Source of the DNA: Erwinia sorbitola | GTDB taxonomy: Bacteria > Pseudomonadota > Gammaproteobacteria > Enterobacterales > Enterobacteriaceae | Length of the DNA stretch: 64,000 nucleotides | Direction: 5' to 3' | Assembly: GCF_009738185.1 (NCBI RefSeq) | Contig: NZ_CP046509.1 | Location: forward strand, 2,421,501-2,485,500 | Shown: positions 17,836-26,899 of the stretch, in pieces | How positions within the stretch are numbered: the stretch's first letter is position 1 | Layout of the letters: every line of letters starts with the position of its first letter | The notes under the pieces: model-generated | The model's input: only the letters and a program-made list of their open reading frames with translations | Databases searched by the model: none | Told to the model about the DNA's origin: nothing | Translations under genes and position numbers: made by a program

Positions 17836-17868
17836 GCCCGGCACTATACTGCCGGGCCTGTTTTTTTT
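17836..17868 (+). terminator. Terminator after yciB
   Basis: An 8-bp stem GCCCGGCA/TGCCGGGC followed by CTG and a run of eight T residues. Confidence 0.9.
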
Positions 17869-17895
17869 ACCGTCAGCAATGTCAGGATCACAGTA

Positions 17896-18324
17896 ATGAG
17901 CGAAGAACAAAGAACACCTCAGGGTGAGATGGTGCTGCGCACCCTCGCCATGCCAGCTGACACCAACGCTAATGGCGATATTTTCGGTGGCTGGCTGATG
18001 TCGCAGATGGATATAGGCGGCGCTATTATGGCTAAGGAAATTGCTGAAGGGCGTGTGGTCACCGTGCGCGCCGACGGCATGACCTTTCTGAAGCCGGTAG
18101 CGGTTGGCGATGTCGTCTCATGTCATGCGCGCTGTATCCGCACCGGCACCAGCTCTATCACCATTAATATTGAAGTGTGGATAAAAAAGGTCGCTTCCGA
18201 ACCTATCGGCCAGCGCTACTGCACCACCGAAGCGGTATTTATCTATGTTGCCGTTGATCCGGAAGGGAAACCGCGACCATTACCAGCAGATAAAAGTCAT
18301 TTCACCCTGGACACTTCGCAGTAA
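17896..18324 (+). CDS. yciA: YciA, acyl-CoA thioesterase
   Basis: A 142-residue hot-dog-fold thioesterase that hydrolyses a broad range of acyl-CoA esters. The active-site region NANGDIFGGWLMSQMDIGG (about 20-38) carries the conserved Asn and Asp. Compared with E. coli YciA the length and the VTVRADGMTFLKPV segment are conserved. It follows the yciB terminator, so it probably has its own promoter. Confidence 0.95.
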   Translation: MSEEQRTPQGEMVLRTLAMPADTNANGDIFGGWLMSQMDIGGAIMAKEIAEGRVVTVRADGMTFLKPVAVGDVVSCHARCIRTGTSSITINIEVWIKKVASEPIGQRYCTTEAVFIYVAVDPEGKPRPLPADKSHFTLDTSQ

Positions 18325-18379
18325 TTTCCAACCGTCAATTAGCCTGTAAATTTTTGTGTCACAGCCAGACAACTTCTGA

Positions 18380-18422
18380 GTGAATCCCCGGCTGCTTACA
18401 TAAGTAAGTGACCGGGATTCAC
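18380..18422. repeat. Miniature ERIC-like element
   Basis: A 43-base imperfect palindrome lies between the convergent yciA and tonB genes. It starts GTGAATCCCC, contains the core CTTACATAAGTAAGTGAC, and ends CCGGGATTCAC. The left end and core match the ERIC consensus (enterobacterial repetitive intergenic consensus), but the element is far shorter than the usual ~127 bases. The arms pair over almost their full length. Confidence 0.75.
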
Positions 18423-18493
18423 AGGTTTGCCGTCTTCCTGCCACTCAAATTTTTTGGGTATAAGCAGCCATGATGCAAAAGATACAGCAACTT

Positions 18494-19213
18494 TTATTCG
18501 ATACTGCTGCCGCCGTTGATCTTAAAGACAATATTCATGGTGATATCTTTACCCGGTTTACCTGCTTCATAACGCCATTTGCGCATCGCCAGTTTCACTT
18601 CTCGTTCAAACATATTGCGCGGTTCTGCGGACAAAATACGGATGTTATCCACCTGCCCTGAGCTGTCAACGTCAAACTGGACGCGTACACGCCCTTCCAC
18701 ACGCAGCGCAAAGGCACGAGCAGGATAGGATGGCTTACCGACGTTCAGCGCCCTTGGGCCGGTTGAGACGGCCGTTGACGGTGCCTGCGAGGTCTTCGGT
18801 GCCGTGGAAGGTTTTGTCTGATCCGATGGCCGGGTTTCTGCCGGTGCTGCCGGACGCGGTTTGGTTTCCTGTTTCGGCTTCACCACCTCTTTCTTCACCG
18901 GCTTAGGCTTCGGTTTAGGTTTCGGCTTTGGCTCAGGTTTAGGGATCGGCACTGGCTCAGGCTTAGGAGGTTCCGGCGCGGGTTCAGGCTCCGGCTCAGG
19001 TTCTGGTTCAATAACAGGCGGTGCCGGCTGTGGCTCCGGTTGCACTTCAGGTGCCACCAACGACACGCTGATCGGCTGAGACGCTTTTGGCATTTCGACC
19101 ACCTGATGAAATGAGGCGTACAGCAATGCCCCGATCACCGATCCATGCAGTACAAGCGAAATCAGCAATGGCAGAGGTGAGCGGCGAGGTAAATCAGTTA
19201 TTAGCGTCGTCAT
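18494..19213 (-). CDS. tonB: TonB energy-transducing protein
   Basis: A 239-residue protein, the E. coli length. The N-terminal anchor (about 12-33) carries the Ser19 and His23 pair that contacts ExbB/ExbD. It is followed by a periplasmic spacer of Glu-Pro repeats (about 65-85) then Lys-Pro repeats (about 87-108), and a C-terminal domain with PSYPARAFALRVEGRVRVQFDVD that binds the TonB box of receptors. The ATG at 19213 gives the family start; the frame remains open 40 codons further upstream. TonB powers uptake of siderophores and cobalamin. Confidence 0.96.
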   Translation of the reverse strand: MTTLITDLPRRSPLPLLISLVLHGSVIGALLYASFHQVVEMPKASQPISVSLVAPEVQPEPQPAPPVIEPEPEPEPEPAPEPPKPEPVPIPKPEPKPKPKPKPKPVKKEVVKPKQETKPRPAAPAETRPSDQTKPSTAPKTSQAPSTAVSTGPRALNVGKPSYPARAFALRVEGRVRVQFDVDSSGQVDNIRILSAEPRNMFEREVKLAMRKWRYEAGKPGKDITMNIVFKINGGSSIE

Positions 19214-19243
19214 AATCTTTCTGGTCAAAATGTGAAGGGGTGA

Positions 19244-19272
19244 TTTTAAATGCAAATAGCAATCAATTTCAA
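19244..19272 (-). promoter_or_regulatory. Probable tonB promoter with overlapping Fur-type site
   Basis: On the minus strand TTGAAA (19272-19267) and TTAAAA (19249-19244) are 17 bases apart, about 30 bases before the tonB ATG. The spacer, ATTGATTGCTATTTGCAT, resembles the Fur-regulated tonB promoter of E. coli as I recall it. Fur binding is inference. Confidence 0.45.
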
Positions 19273-19415
19273 CAAGCACTCGCGTTGAATCATGCTTTTG
19301 CGCTTTAAAGCCGATCAACCTGACCTTTATCAAGGGCTAATTATCTTTCATTTGCACAAATGTTAACGATCACTTAACGTGATGCCGAATCTCATCCCAG
19401 ACAGGAGTTCTGAAG

Positions 19416-19712
19416 GTGCTCTACGTAATTTACGCTGAAGATAATGCTGACTCACTGGAAAAACGCACCGCTGTGCGCCCCGCTCACCTTGCGCGCTTGC
19501 AGTTACTGCGTGATGAAGGTCGTCTGATTATCGCCGGGCCGATGCCTGTGGTGGACAGTAATGAACCGGGTGTCGCGGGCTTTAGCGGCTCTACGATTAT
19601 TGCCGAGTTTCCTTCACTGGAATCAGCGCAATCATGGGCTCAGGATGATCCATACATCGCTGCGGGCGTGTACAAACAGGTTGATGTTAAACCCTTTAAA
19701 CGTATTTTTTGA
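19416..19712 (+). CDS. yciI: YciI family protein
   Basis: A 98-residue ferredoxin-like fold protein (DGPF/YciI family), very close to E. coli YciI (RPAHLARLQLLRDEGRL, AGPMPVVDSN). A histidine-aspartate pair in this family suggests enzymatic activity, but the function is unknown. The start is GTG at 19416, supported by CAGGAG nine bases upstream. It is divergent from tonB. Confidence 0.94.
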   Translation: MLYVIYAEDNADSLEKRTAVRPAHLARLQLLRDEGRLIIAGPMPVVDSNEPGVAGFSGSTIIAEFPSLESAQSWAQDDPYIAAGVYKQVDVKPFKRIF

Positions 19713-19754
19713 TCGCTGCCGGCGGTTCTCTGAGCCGCCGGACAGGATATCTGG

Positions 19755-19928
19755 CTAGTGATGCTGAGTGATAAACAGAATCGAACGGCGCTGCTGCTGG
19801 CTGATCATATGACGGAAAGAGTGCATACGACCATATCGGCGTGACTGCCCTTCTAACCAACGTGCCCGGCGACGCTGAACCTGGCGACTCATGCGCCAGC
19901 GCGCAACTTCATTTCTGCTTCGTCTCAT
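19755..19928 (-). CDS. yciY: YciY, small basic protein
   Basis: A 57-residue, very Arg-rich protein that matches the E. coli YciY pattern (RRSRNEVARWRM, RWLEGQSRR). The ATG at 19928 follows a GAGGG sequence; an upstream in-frame ATG six codons earlier has no such site. The function is unknown. A GC-rich hairpin (19719-19741) lies between it and the convergent yciI. Confidence 0.8.
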   Translation of the reverse strand: MRRSRNEVARWRMSRQVQRRRARWLEGQSRRYGRMHSFRHMISQQQRRSILFITQHH

Positions 19929-20097
19929 TACACCCTCTGTCTTCACATCTGTGTATGGTAAAACTCGCGACGCATTATAGACCTTTCTTTACGCCTAACA
20001 AGAGCCGATCTCTGTAAACTGAAGTGGTTAAAGGTTCCCAGCGTTGTCATCTGCACGTAAACTCCTAAGACTTCCGCGTGAACAGGACTTTCACTTA

Positions 20098-21558
20098 ATG
20101 ACCACTTTTTACAACCTGATGAGCTGGCTGCTGATTTTTGGTTACTGGCTACTGATTGCCAGTGTGACCCTGCGTATCCTGATGAAGCGCCGCGCGGTGC
20201 CCTCAGCTATGGCCTGGCTGTTGATTATCTATATTCTTCCGCTGGTCGGTATTATCGCTTATCTCTCCTTCGGTGAACTGCATCTGGGCAAGCGCCGGGC
20301 AGAGCGCGCGCGTACCATGTGGCCGTCAACGGCTCGCTGGCTCAACGAATTGAAATCCAGTCATCATATTTTTGCTGAGACCAATAGTGATGTTGCCCGT
20401 TCGCTGTTTCAGCTGTGTGAGAATCGTCAGGGCATCGCCGGGGTTAAGGGTAATCAGCTGCAACTGCTGACCAGCACGGACGACACCCTGCGCGCGCTGG
20501 TTCGGGATATTCAGCTGGCACGTCACAATATTGAGATGGTTTTTTATATCTGGCAGCCTGGCGGGCTGGCCGATGAAGTCGCGGAGGCGCTGATGGCCGC
20601 CGCCCGTCGTGGCGTCCACTGCCGCCTGATGCTTGATTCCGCGGGCAGCGTCAACTTTTTCCGTAGCCCGTGGCCAGCGATGATGCGTAACGCCGGGGTG
20701 GATGTGGTCGAAGCGCTTCGGGTCAGCCTGCTGCGTGTGTTTCTGCGGCGAATGGATTTGCGCCAGCACCGTAAGGTGGTACTCATCGATAATTATATTG
20801 CCTATACCGGCAGTATGAACCTGGTCGATCCGCGCTTCTTTAAGCAGGATGCCGGTGTTGGTCAGTGGGTGGATCTGATGGCACGAATGGAAGGCCCGGT
20901 AGCGACCACCATGGGTATTATTTACTCATGCGACTGGGAGATCGAGACGGGTAAACGTGTATTACCTCCTCCGCCCGATGATAACGTGATGCCTTTTGAA
21001 GCCGAGAGCGGTCATACCATTCAGGTGATCGCCTCAGGCCCTGGTTTCCCGGATGATATGATCCACCAGGCGCTGCTGACAGCGGTCTATTCAGCGCGTG
21101 AACAGCTGATCATGACTACCCCTTACTTTGTACCAAGCGATGATTTGCTGCATGCGATCTGTACGGCTGCTTATCGTGGTGTTGATGTCACTATTATTGT
21201 GCCGCGACGTAACGACTCGGTACTGGTTGGCTGGGCAAGCCGCGCCTTTTTTGGAGAATTGCTGGAAGCGGGAGTCAAAATCTATCAGTTCGAGGGAGGC
21301 CTGCTGCATACCAAAAGCATTCTGGTGGATGGGCAACTCAGTCTGGTAGGGACGGTTAATCTTGATATGCGCAGTCTGTGGCTGAATTTCGAAATTACGC
21401 TGGTGGTCGATGATGATGGTTTCGGCAGCGATCTGGCGCGGGTACAGGAAGATTATATCGCCCGTTCGCGGCTGGTTGACGCTAAACGCTGGGCACGTCG
21501 TGCTTACTGGCAGCGTATCGTTGAACGACTGTTTTACTTCTTCAGCCCGTTGCTGTAA
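20098..21558 (+). CDS. clsA: Cardiolipin synthase A
   Basis: A 486-residue protein, exactly the E. coli ClsA length, which condenses two phosphatidylglycerols to cardiolipin. Two N-terminal membrane segments (about 5-25 and 35-58) are followed by two phospholipase D HKD motifs: HRKVVLID in the first half and HTKSILVDG in the second. The ATG at 20098 gives the family N-terminus MTTFYNLMSW; the frame extends 18 codons upstream without support. Confidence 0.96.
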   Translation: MTTFYNLMSWLLIFGYWLLIASVTLRILMKRRAVPSAMAWLLIIYILPLVGIIAYLSFGELHLGKRRAERARTMWPSTARWLNELKSSHHIFAETNSDVARSLFQLCENRQGIAGVKGNQLQLLTSTDDTLRALVRDIQLARHNIEMVFYIWQPGGLADEVAEALMAAARRGVHCRLMLDSAGSVNFFRSPWPAMMRNAGVDVVEALRVSLLRVFLRRMDLRQHRKVVLIDNYIAYTGSMNLVDPRFFKQDAGVGQWVDLMARMEGPVATTMGIIYSCDWEIETGKRVLPPPPDDNVMPFEAESGHTIQVIASGPGFPDDMIHQALLTAVYSAREQLIMTTPYFVPSDDLLHAICTAAYRGVDVTIIVPRRNDSVLVGWASRAFFGELLEAGVKIYQFEGGLLHTKSILVDGQLSLVGTVNLDMRSLWLNFEITLVVDDDGFGSDLARVQEDYIARSRLVDAKRWARRAYWQRIVERLFYFFSPLL

Positions 21559-21604
21559 AACGAGCGAAAATGCACAGCGCCCCACGGGCATGACAGGGAA
21601 TATT

Positions 21605-21928
21605 ATGGATTTGAACAATCGCCTTACCGAAGATGAGACGCTGGAACAGGCTTACGATATTTTTCTTGAGCTGGCGGTGGATAACCTGGATCCAGCCGAT
21701 GTGATTCTCTTCAACCTTCAGTTTGAAGAGCGCGGCGGCGCAGAGCTGTACGATCCGGCTGAAGACTGGGCTGAACATGTAGACTTTGACCTTAATCCTG
21801 ACTTCTTTGCCGAAGTCGTGATTGGTCTGGGTGAAGAGGACGGTGAACCGATTACCGATGTCTTTGCCCGCGTGCTGCTCTGCCGCGAGAAAGATCATAA
21901 AATCTGCCATATTTTGTGGAAAGAGTAA
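21605..21928 (+). CDS. yciU: YciU family acidic protein
   Basis: A 107-residue, strongly acidic protein (DUF440), almost the same as E. coli YciU (MDLNNRLTEDETLEQAYDIF). The family has been proposed to mimic double-stranded DNA by its charge; the function is not proven. It starts 47 bases after clsA, probably in the same transcript. The ATG at 21605 matches the family start. Confidence 0.93.
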   Translation: MDLNNRLTEDETLEQAYDIFLELAVDNLDPADVILFNLQFEERGGAELYDPAEDWAEHVDFDLNPDFFAEVVIGLGEEDGEPITDVFARVLLCREKDHKICHILWKE

Positions 21929-21944
21929 GCGGTTTATTACCCTG

Positions 21945-21970
21945 AGGCCCGGCGATGCCGGGCCTTATTT
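21945..21970. terminator. Terminator between yciU and the ion channel gene
   Basis: A 9-bp stem AGGCCCGGC/GCCGGGCCT with a short GAT loop and a T-rich tail. The tail overlaps the 3' end of the convergent channel gene. Confidence 0.7.
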
Positions 21971-22810
21971 ATGTTTATCCTCCAGCACACCGCCGCAATG
22001 CTTACAGTATTGGGCGTCATCATCATGCTGGGTCTGTTTACAGACTGAGCAACACCGTTTCTGGCGATTACGCTGCATCACATCGGTCATATAAGAACTC
22101 ATCACTCCCGTAGGGATAGCTATCAGTGAATAGCCCAGCAATATTAATATTGATGAAATCATCCGCCCCAGCGGGGTATGCGGCGTGATATCCCCATAAC
22201 CTACTGTCGTCATGGTCACCACCGCCCAGTAAACAGACACGGGCAGACTGGTAAAACCATGCTCTGGCCCTTCGATTACATACATCAGCCCGCCAAATAC
22301 GCAGAGTATTATCATGACTCCGCCAAAGAACAAAAAAAGCTTTTTTCGGGCGCTGACCAGCGTATCCCACATAACATTGGCTGACCCCATGTAGCGCAAT
22401 AGCTTGATTAATCTCAGCAGGCGCAGCACGCGTAACAGCCTTATCCCCATCATGTAACGCAGGGTAATATCTGGCCAGAGCCATAAGAAATAGAGCGGCA
22501 GCGTAGTGAGCAGATCTACCAGACCATAAAAACTAAAAATATAGTGGAAGGGTCGCGGCGTGGTCAGCACACGCAGCACATACTCCAGGCTGAAGAGCAG
22601 TGTAAAAATATATTCCAGCAGCAGGAATATGGAACCCTCTTTAATACTCAGACCAATGTTATGCGGCTCGGCAGACTCAATAAACAGCGTCAATACGCTG
22701 CATAGGGTGATAACCACCCAAAAAGCTTCAAAACGACGGCCGGCAGGGCTGTGGACGTCAAACAAAAACAGATAGAGACGCTGACGCCAACCCTGTTCCC
22801 CGTGACTCAT
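21965..22810 (-). CDS. Voltage-gated K+ channel-like ion transporter with C-terminal zinc ribbon
   Basis: A 281-residue six-transmembrane channel subunit. S4 has positive residues at every third position (Arg124, 127, 130, 133, Lys136, Arg139), a textbook voltage sensor. The pore filter is TVGYGD at 202-207. After S6 a short tail carries two CxxC pairs (Cys254/257 and Cys269/272), a zinc-ribbon-like motif. E. coli has kch near this position, but Kch has an RCK domain and a different layout. It would form a homotetramer in the inner membrane. The physiological trigger is unknown. Confidence 0.88.
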   Translation of the reverse strand: MSHGEQGWRQRLYLFLFDVHSPAGRRFEAFWVVITLCSVLTLFIESAEPHNIGLSIKEGSIFLLLEYIFTLLFSLEYVLRVLTTPRPFHYIFSFYGLVDLLTTLPLYFLWLWPDITLRYMMGIRLLRVLRLLRLIKLLRYMGSANVMWDTLVSARKKLFLFFGGVMIILCVFGGLMYVIEGPEHGFTSLPVSVYWAVVTMTTVGYGDITPHTPLGRMISSILILLGYSLIAIPTGVMSSYMTDVMQRNRQKRCCSVCKQTQHDDDAQYCKHCGGVLEDKHK

Positions 22811-22892
22811 GAATCCTCCAGAACTCCTCTATGATGCCTTATTACCAGGCATCACAGAGTCAATATCAAGCGCCATTCGGGGGGAATAAAAA

Positions 22893-22920
22893 AACCCGCA
22901 TTGAAAGCTCAATGCGGGTT
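22893..22920 (-). terminator. opp operon terminator
   Basis: A 12-bp stem AACCCGCATTGA/TCAATGCGGGTT with an AAGC loop is followed on the minus strand by a T run, 27 bases beyond oppF. Confidence 0.9.
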
Positions 22921-22946
22921 TGCGGGATAGCTGGAGTGAACTGGCG

Positions 22947-23948
22947 TCAGAGCGGATCGACTTTCAGGCACGAAACCGCATGGCGGAAACTGCCTTCAAG
23001 CAGAGGCCGGGTCTTCGCACATTCCGGCCCGGCTATCGGACAGCGCGTGCGGAACACGCAGCCAGATGGCGGATTAATTGGCGATGGCAGCTCCCCTTCC
23101 AGCAGTTGAATGACCTTCTGCTTCTCCAGATCCGGATCGGGAACCGGCACCGCTGACATCAGCGCCCGCGTGTATGGATGCTGCGGATTCTGATAGACCT
23201 CACTATAAGTGCCTAATTCCACCGCGTGCCCGAGGTACATCACCAGTACACGGTCGGAGATATGTTTTACTACCGCCAGATCGTGGGCAATAAAGATTAA
23301 CGACAGGCCCATATCACGCTGCAACTGCTGTAACAGGTTTACCACCTGAGCCTGAATGGAGACATCCAGCGCCGATACCGGTTCATCACAGATAATCAGC
23401 TTTGGCTCAAGTATCAGCGCACGCGCAATACCGATACGCTGGCACTGGCCGCCAGAAAACTCATGGGGATAGCGGTTGATAAGATTAGGCAGCAGGCCAA
23501 CTTTCAGCATCATCGCTTTAACCCGGTCTTTAACCTCCTGACGGGCCATCTTCGGATGGTAGGTGCGCAGCGGTTCTGCAATGATCTCACCGATGGTCAT
23601 ACGCGGGTTCAGAGAAGCCAGCGGATCCTGGAAAATCATCTGAATATCGCTACGCGCTGCGCGCCACTCATCAGCGCTCTGCCCCAGCAGATCGCGACCT
23701 AACCAGGCTACACGTCCATCGGTCGCTTTCACCAGCCCGATTATTGCCCTTGCCAGCGTCGATTTTCCGCAGCCGGATTCTCCCACCACCCCGAGTGTTT
23801 CACCTTCGTACAGGCGCAGGCTGACGCCATCGACTGCTTTCAGCGTTTTCGGCGGCTGCCAGAACCACTGACGCCCATCTTTAATATCGAAGTGCACCTT
23901 CAGATCGGCAATTTCCAGCAGCACTTTTTTTTCTGTAACGTCATTCAT
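22947..23948 (-). CDS. oppF: Oligopeptide ABC transporter ATP-binding protein OppF
   Basis: A 333-residue ABC ATPase. Walker A is GESGCGKS, the signature is SGGQCQR, and Walker B is LIICDEP. The C-terminal oligopeptide-transporter extension ends with a cysteine-rich segment (CVFRTRCPIAGPEC) typical of Opp/Dpp ATPases, some of which bind an iron-sulfur cluster there. It pairs with OppD. It overlaps oppD by four bases. Confidence 0.96.
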   Translation of the reverse strand: MNDVTEKKVLLEIADLKVHFDIKDGRQWFWQPPKTLKAVDGVSLRLYEGETLGVVGESGCGKSTLARAIIGLVKATDGRVAWLGRDLLGQSADEWRAARSDIQMIFQDPLASLNPRMTIGEIIAEPLRTYHPKMARQEVKDRVKAMMLKVGLLPNLINRYPHEFSGGQCQRIGIARALILEPKLIICDEPVSALDVSIQAQVVNLLQQLQRDMGLSLIFIAHDLAVVKHISDRVLVMYLGHAVELGTYSEVYQNPQHPYTRALMSAVPVPDPDLEKQKVIQLLEGELPSPINPPSGCVFRTRCPIAGPECAKTRPLLEGSFRHAVSCLKVDPL

Positions 23949-24961
23949 ACCAGTGCCTCCACGGGTTTAAAGCAGGCACGCAGCCGCCCGTTGCCAAAGG
24001 CTTCCAGCGGCGGCGGATTGCTGCACTCCGCCATCGCATACGGGCAGCGTGGCTGGAAGGGACAGCCGGCGGGCAGGCGCAGCAGGTTGGGCGGATTACC
24101 CGGGATGGTCATCAGCGTTTCACCCTCATCCGCGTCCAGACGCGGTACGGCATTGAGCAGGCCTATCGAATAAGGATGGGAAGGCTGGTAGAAAACATCG
24201 CGTGCCTTACCATATTCCATGGTGCGCCCGGCGTACATCACCAGAACCTGATCGCAAATTCCCGCCACCACCCCAAGGTCATGGGTGATCATGATAATTG
24301 CAGTATTAAACTCGCGCTTCAGCTCGTTCAGCAGAGTCATGATCTGCGCCTGCACCGTGACATCAAGTGCTGTGGTTGGCTCATCGGCAATCAGCAGCTT
24401 TGGCCGGCACAGCAGCGCCATGGCGATCATCACTCGCTGGCGCATCCCGCCAGAAAATTCGTGCGGGAACATTTTCATGCGTTTGCGCGCTTCAGGCATT
24501 TTTACCGCATCGAGCATTCGCACCGACTCCTCAAACGCCTGCGCGTGGTTCAATCCCTTGTGCAGTTGCAGTACTTCCATCAGCTGCTCACCCACGCGCA
24601 TATAGGGGTTCAGCGAGGTCATCGGATCCTGGAAAATCATCGCAATCTGTTCAGCACGCAGGCGGTTTAGCTGTTTCTCGGGCAGATTAAGAATTTCAGC
24701 ACCGTTGAAACGCGCTGAACCACCAATGCGACCGTTGCTGGCCAGCAGGCCCATCAGGGCAAAGGCAGTTTGCGATTTACCTGAACCGGATTCGCCAACG
24801 ATACCGAGGGTTTCACCGGCGCTCAGGCTGAAATTCAGGTCGTTAACCGCGGTGACATCCCCATCCGGGGTGCTGAATGTGACCCGCAGATCTTTGACAT
24901 CCAGCAGCCGTTCGCTTCCCTGGGTTTTCGCCATTGCAGGCTTAAGTTCAATTACGCTCAT
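23945..24961 (-). CDS. oppD: Oligopeptide ABC transporter ATP-binding protein OppD
   Basis: A 338-residue ABC ATPase with Walker A GESGSGKS, signature SGGMRQR, Walker B LLIADEP and the C-terminal CPFQPRCPYAMAEC extension. With OppF it drives peptide import through OppB/OppC. It starts 12 bases beyond oppC and ends within the oppF start. Confidence 0.96.
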   Translation of the reverse strand: MSVIELKPAMAKTQGSERLLDVKDLRVTFSTPDGDVTAVNDLNFSLSAGETLGIVGESGSGKSQTAFALMGLLASNGRIGGSARFNGAEILNLPEKQLNRLRAEQIAMIFQDPMTSLNPYMRVGEQLMEVLQLHKGLNHAQAFEESVRMLDAVKMPEARKRMKMFPHEFSGGMRQRVMIAMALLCRPKLLIADEPTTALDVTVQAQIMTLLNELKREFNTAIIMITHDLGVVAGICDQVLVMYAGRTMEYGKARDVFYQPSHPYSIGLLNAVPRLDADEGETLMTIPGNPPNLLRLPAGCPFQPRCPYAMAECSNPPPLEAFGNGRLRACFKPVEALV

Positions 24962-24972
24962 CGGGAAACTCC

Positions 24973-25881
24973 TTAACGGTCTTTCGGATCGAGGGCATCA
25001 CGCAGGCCATCGCCAATAAAGTTGAAACAGAACAGGGTGATCACCAAAAAACCGGCCGGATAAAGCAGCAGCCAGGGTGAAACCTCCATTGAGTTAGCAC
25101 CGTCACTGAGTAACGCCCCCCAGCTGCTCAACGGCTCCTGAGTACCAAGGCCAAGGAAGCTGAGGAAGGATTCGAACAGGATCATGCTTGGCACCAGCAG
25201 CGAGGCGTATACCACCACCACACCGAGCACGTTAGGCACGATATGGCGCAGTACAATATTCAGCGTTGAGACCCCGCCCACTTCTGCCGCTTCGATAAAC
25301 TCTTTGCGTTTCAGGCTCAGGGTCTGACCGCGCACAATACGCGCCATATCGAGCCACGACACCATACCGATGGCAACAAAAATCAGCAGGATGTTTTGAC
25401 CAAAGAAGGTCACCAGCAGGATAACGAAGAACATAAACGGGAAGGAGTTGAGGATTTCCAGCACACGCATCATCACCGAGTCAGTTTTACCGCCCAGATA
25501 ACCCGCCAGCGTGCCGTAGAGCGTACCCAGCACTACCGCCACCAGCGCAGCGGCAATTCCTACCATCAGAGAGATGCGTCCACCAATGGCGACACGCACC
25601 AGCAGGTCACGTCCTGAGGAGTCGGTTCCCATATAGTGGCCGGAGCTCATATCCGGTGCCGCCGACATCATCGCCCAGTCCGTATCGTCATAGGTAAAAG
25701 CTGACAACATCGGGGCAAAAATGACAAACAGCGCCACCAGCAGCAGCACAAACAGGCTGGCGACCGCAGCACGGTTATGGATAAACCGTCGGCGCGCATC
25801 CTGCCACAGGCTGCGCCCTTCTATCTCAAGCTTTTCACTGAAGTTATCCAGAGCTTCGCTGTTTTTCTTAGCAAAAATCAT
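24973..25881 (-). CDS. oppC: Oligopeptide ABC transporter permease OppC
   Basis: A 302-residue inner-membrane permease with an N-terminal OppC_N segment (about 35-60) and about five more transmembrane helices. The EAA-type loop that docks to the ATPases is visible around EAAEVGGVSTLNIVLRHIVPN. It begins 15 bases after the oppB stop. Confidence 0.95.
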   Translation of the reverse strand: MIFAKKNSEALDNFSEKLEIEGRSLWQDARRRFIHNRAAVASLFVLLLVALFVIFAPMLSAFTYDDTDWAMMSAAPDMSSGHYMGTDSSGRDLLVRVAIGGRISLMVGIAAALVAVVLGTLYGTLAGYLGGKTDSVMMRVLEILNSFPFMFFVILLVTFFGQNILLIFVAIGMVSWLDMARIVRGQTLSLKRKEFIEAAEVGGVSTLNIVLRHIVPNVLGVVVVYASLLVPSMILFESFLSFLGLGTQEPLSSWGALLSDGANSMEVSPWLLLYPAGFLVITLFCFNFIGDGLRDALDPKDR

Positions 25882-25895
25882 CTCAAGCCCCCGGA

Positions 25896-26816
25896 TCAGT
25901 AGCGAATTTTTGGATCGATGACCGCATACAGCACGTCAACAATCGCATTGAACAGAATGGTCAGCGCTCCGACCAGAATGGTCAGGCTCAGTACCAGCGA
26001 GTAGTCACGGTTCAGCGCACCATTCACAAACAGCTGGCCGATACCCGGAAGACCATAAATAGTCTCAATAACCATTGAACCGGTAATGATGCCGACAAAG
26101 GCGGGTCCAAGGTAGGAGAGCACCGGCAGCAGCGCAGGTTTCAGCGCATGGCGTAAGACGATGCGGTGCATCGGCAGCCCTTTAGCACGTGCGGTACGAA
26201 TAAAGTTAGAGTGCAGCACTTCGATCATCGAACCACGGGTAATGCGCGCAATACTGGCGATATAAGCCAGCGACAGCGCCACCATTGGCAGGATCATAAA
26301 TTTCAGCGCCCCACCGTTCCAGCCGCCCCCGGGCAGCCATTTCAGGGTAATGGAGAACAGCAGCACCAGCAGCGGCGCAACGACAAAACTGGGTATGACT
26401 ATCCCGGTCATCGCAACGCCCATAACCGCGTAGTCCCACCTGGTGTTTTGCTTCAGCGCGGCGATAACCCCGGCGCTCACCCCCAGTACCAGAGCAAACA
26501 GAAACGCCGCCGCCCCCAGTTTGGCTGAGACTGGGAAGGAACCGGCCACCAGATCGTTGACCGTATAATCTTTGTATTTAAACGAAGGGCCAAAATCCCC
26601 GTGCGCCAGCTGCTGGAGATAGTTGAGGTACTGCTTCCACATCGGGTCGTTTAAATGGTATTTGGCTTCAATATTCGCCATAACCTCAGGCGTCAGCTGC
26701 CTTTCCCCGGTAAACGGACTGCCGGGTGCCAAACGCATCATAAAGAATGAGATGGTAATCAGAATAAATAGCGTCGGAATCGCTTCCAGAAAACGACGCA
26801 GAATGAATTTTAACAT
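25896..26816 (-). CDS. oppB: Oligopeptide ABC transporter permease OppB
   Basis: A 306-residue permease with six transmembrane helices, the same length as E. coli OppB (MLKFILRRFLEAIPTLFILI at the N-terminus). The ATPase-coupling loop is RTARAKGLPMHRIVLRHALKP. It follows oppA by about 80 bases; in this kind of operon oppA is made in excess over the membrane parts. Confidence 0.95.
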   Translation of the reverse strand: MLKFILRRFLEAIPTLFILITISFFMMRLAPGSPFTGERQLTPEVMANIEAKYHLNDPMWKQYLNYLQQLAHGDFGPSFKYKDYTVNDLVAGSFPVSAKLGAAAFLFALVLGVSAGVIAALKQNTRWDYAVMGVAMTGIVIPSFVVAPLLVLLFSITLKWLPGGGWNGGALKFMILPMVALSLAYIASIARITRGSMIEVLHSNFIRTARAKGLPMHRIVLRHALKPALLPVLSYLGPAFVGIITGSMVIETIYGLPGIGQLFVNGALNRDYSLVLSLTILVGALTILFNAIVDVLYAVIDPKIRY

Positions 26817-26899
26817 TGCCCGTACCTGCTGGCTTTAAGCGCAGAGGAGCCCCCCTGCGCTGACATTGCTTTAACAGGGCAGCAAAGCCGCCCGAATTT

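Noticed and set aside
18470..18661. Plus-strand frame after yciA
   Set aside because: It overlaps the tonB 3' end antisense and has no ribosome site.
18861..19079. Glycine-rich plus-strand frame opposite tonB
   Set aside because: It is the reverse complement of the Glu-Pro/Lys-Pro repeat region of TonB.
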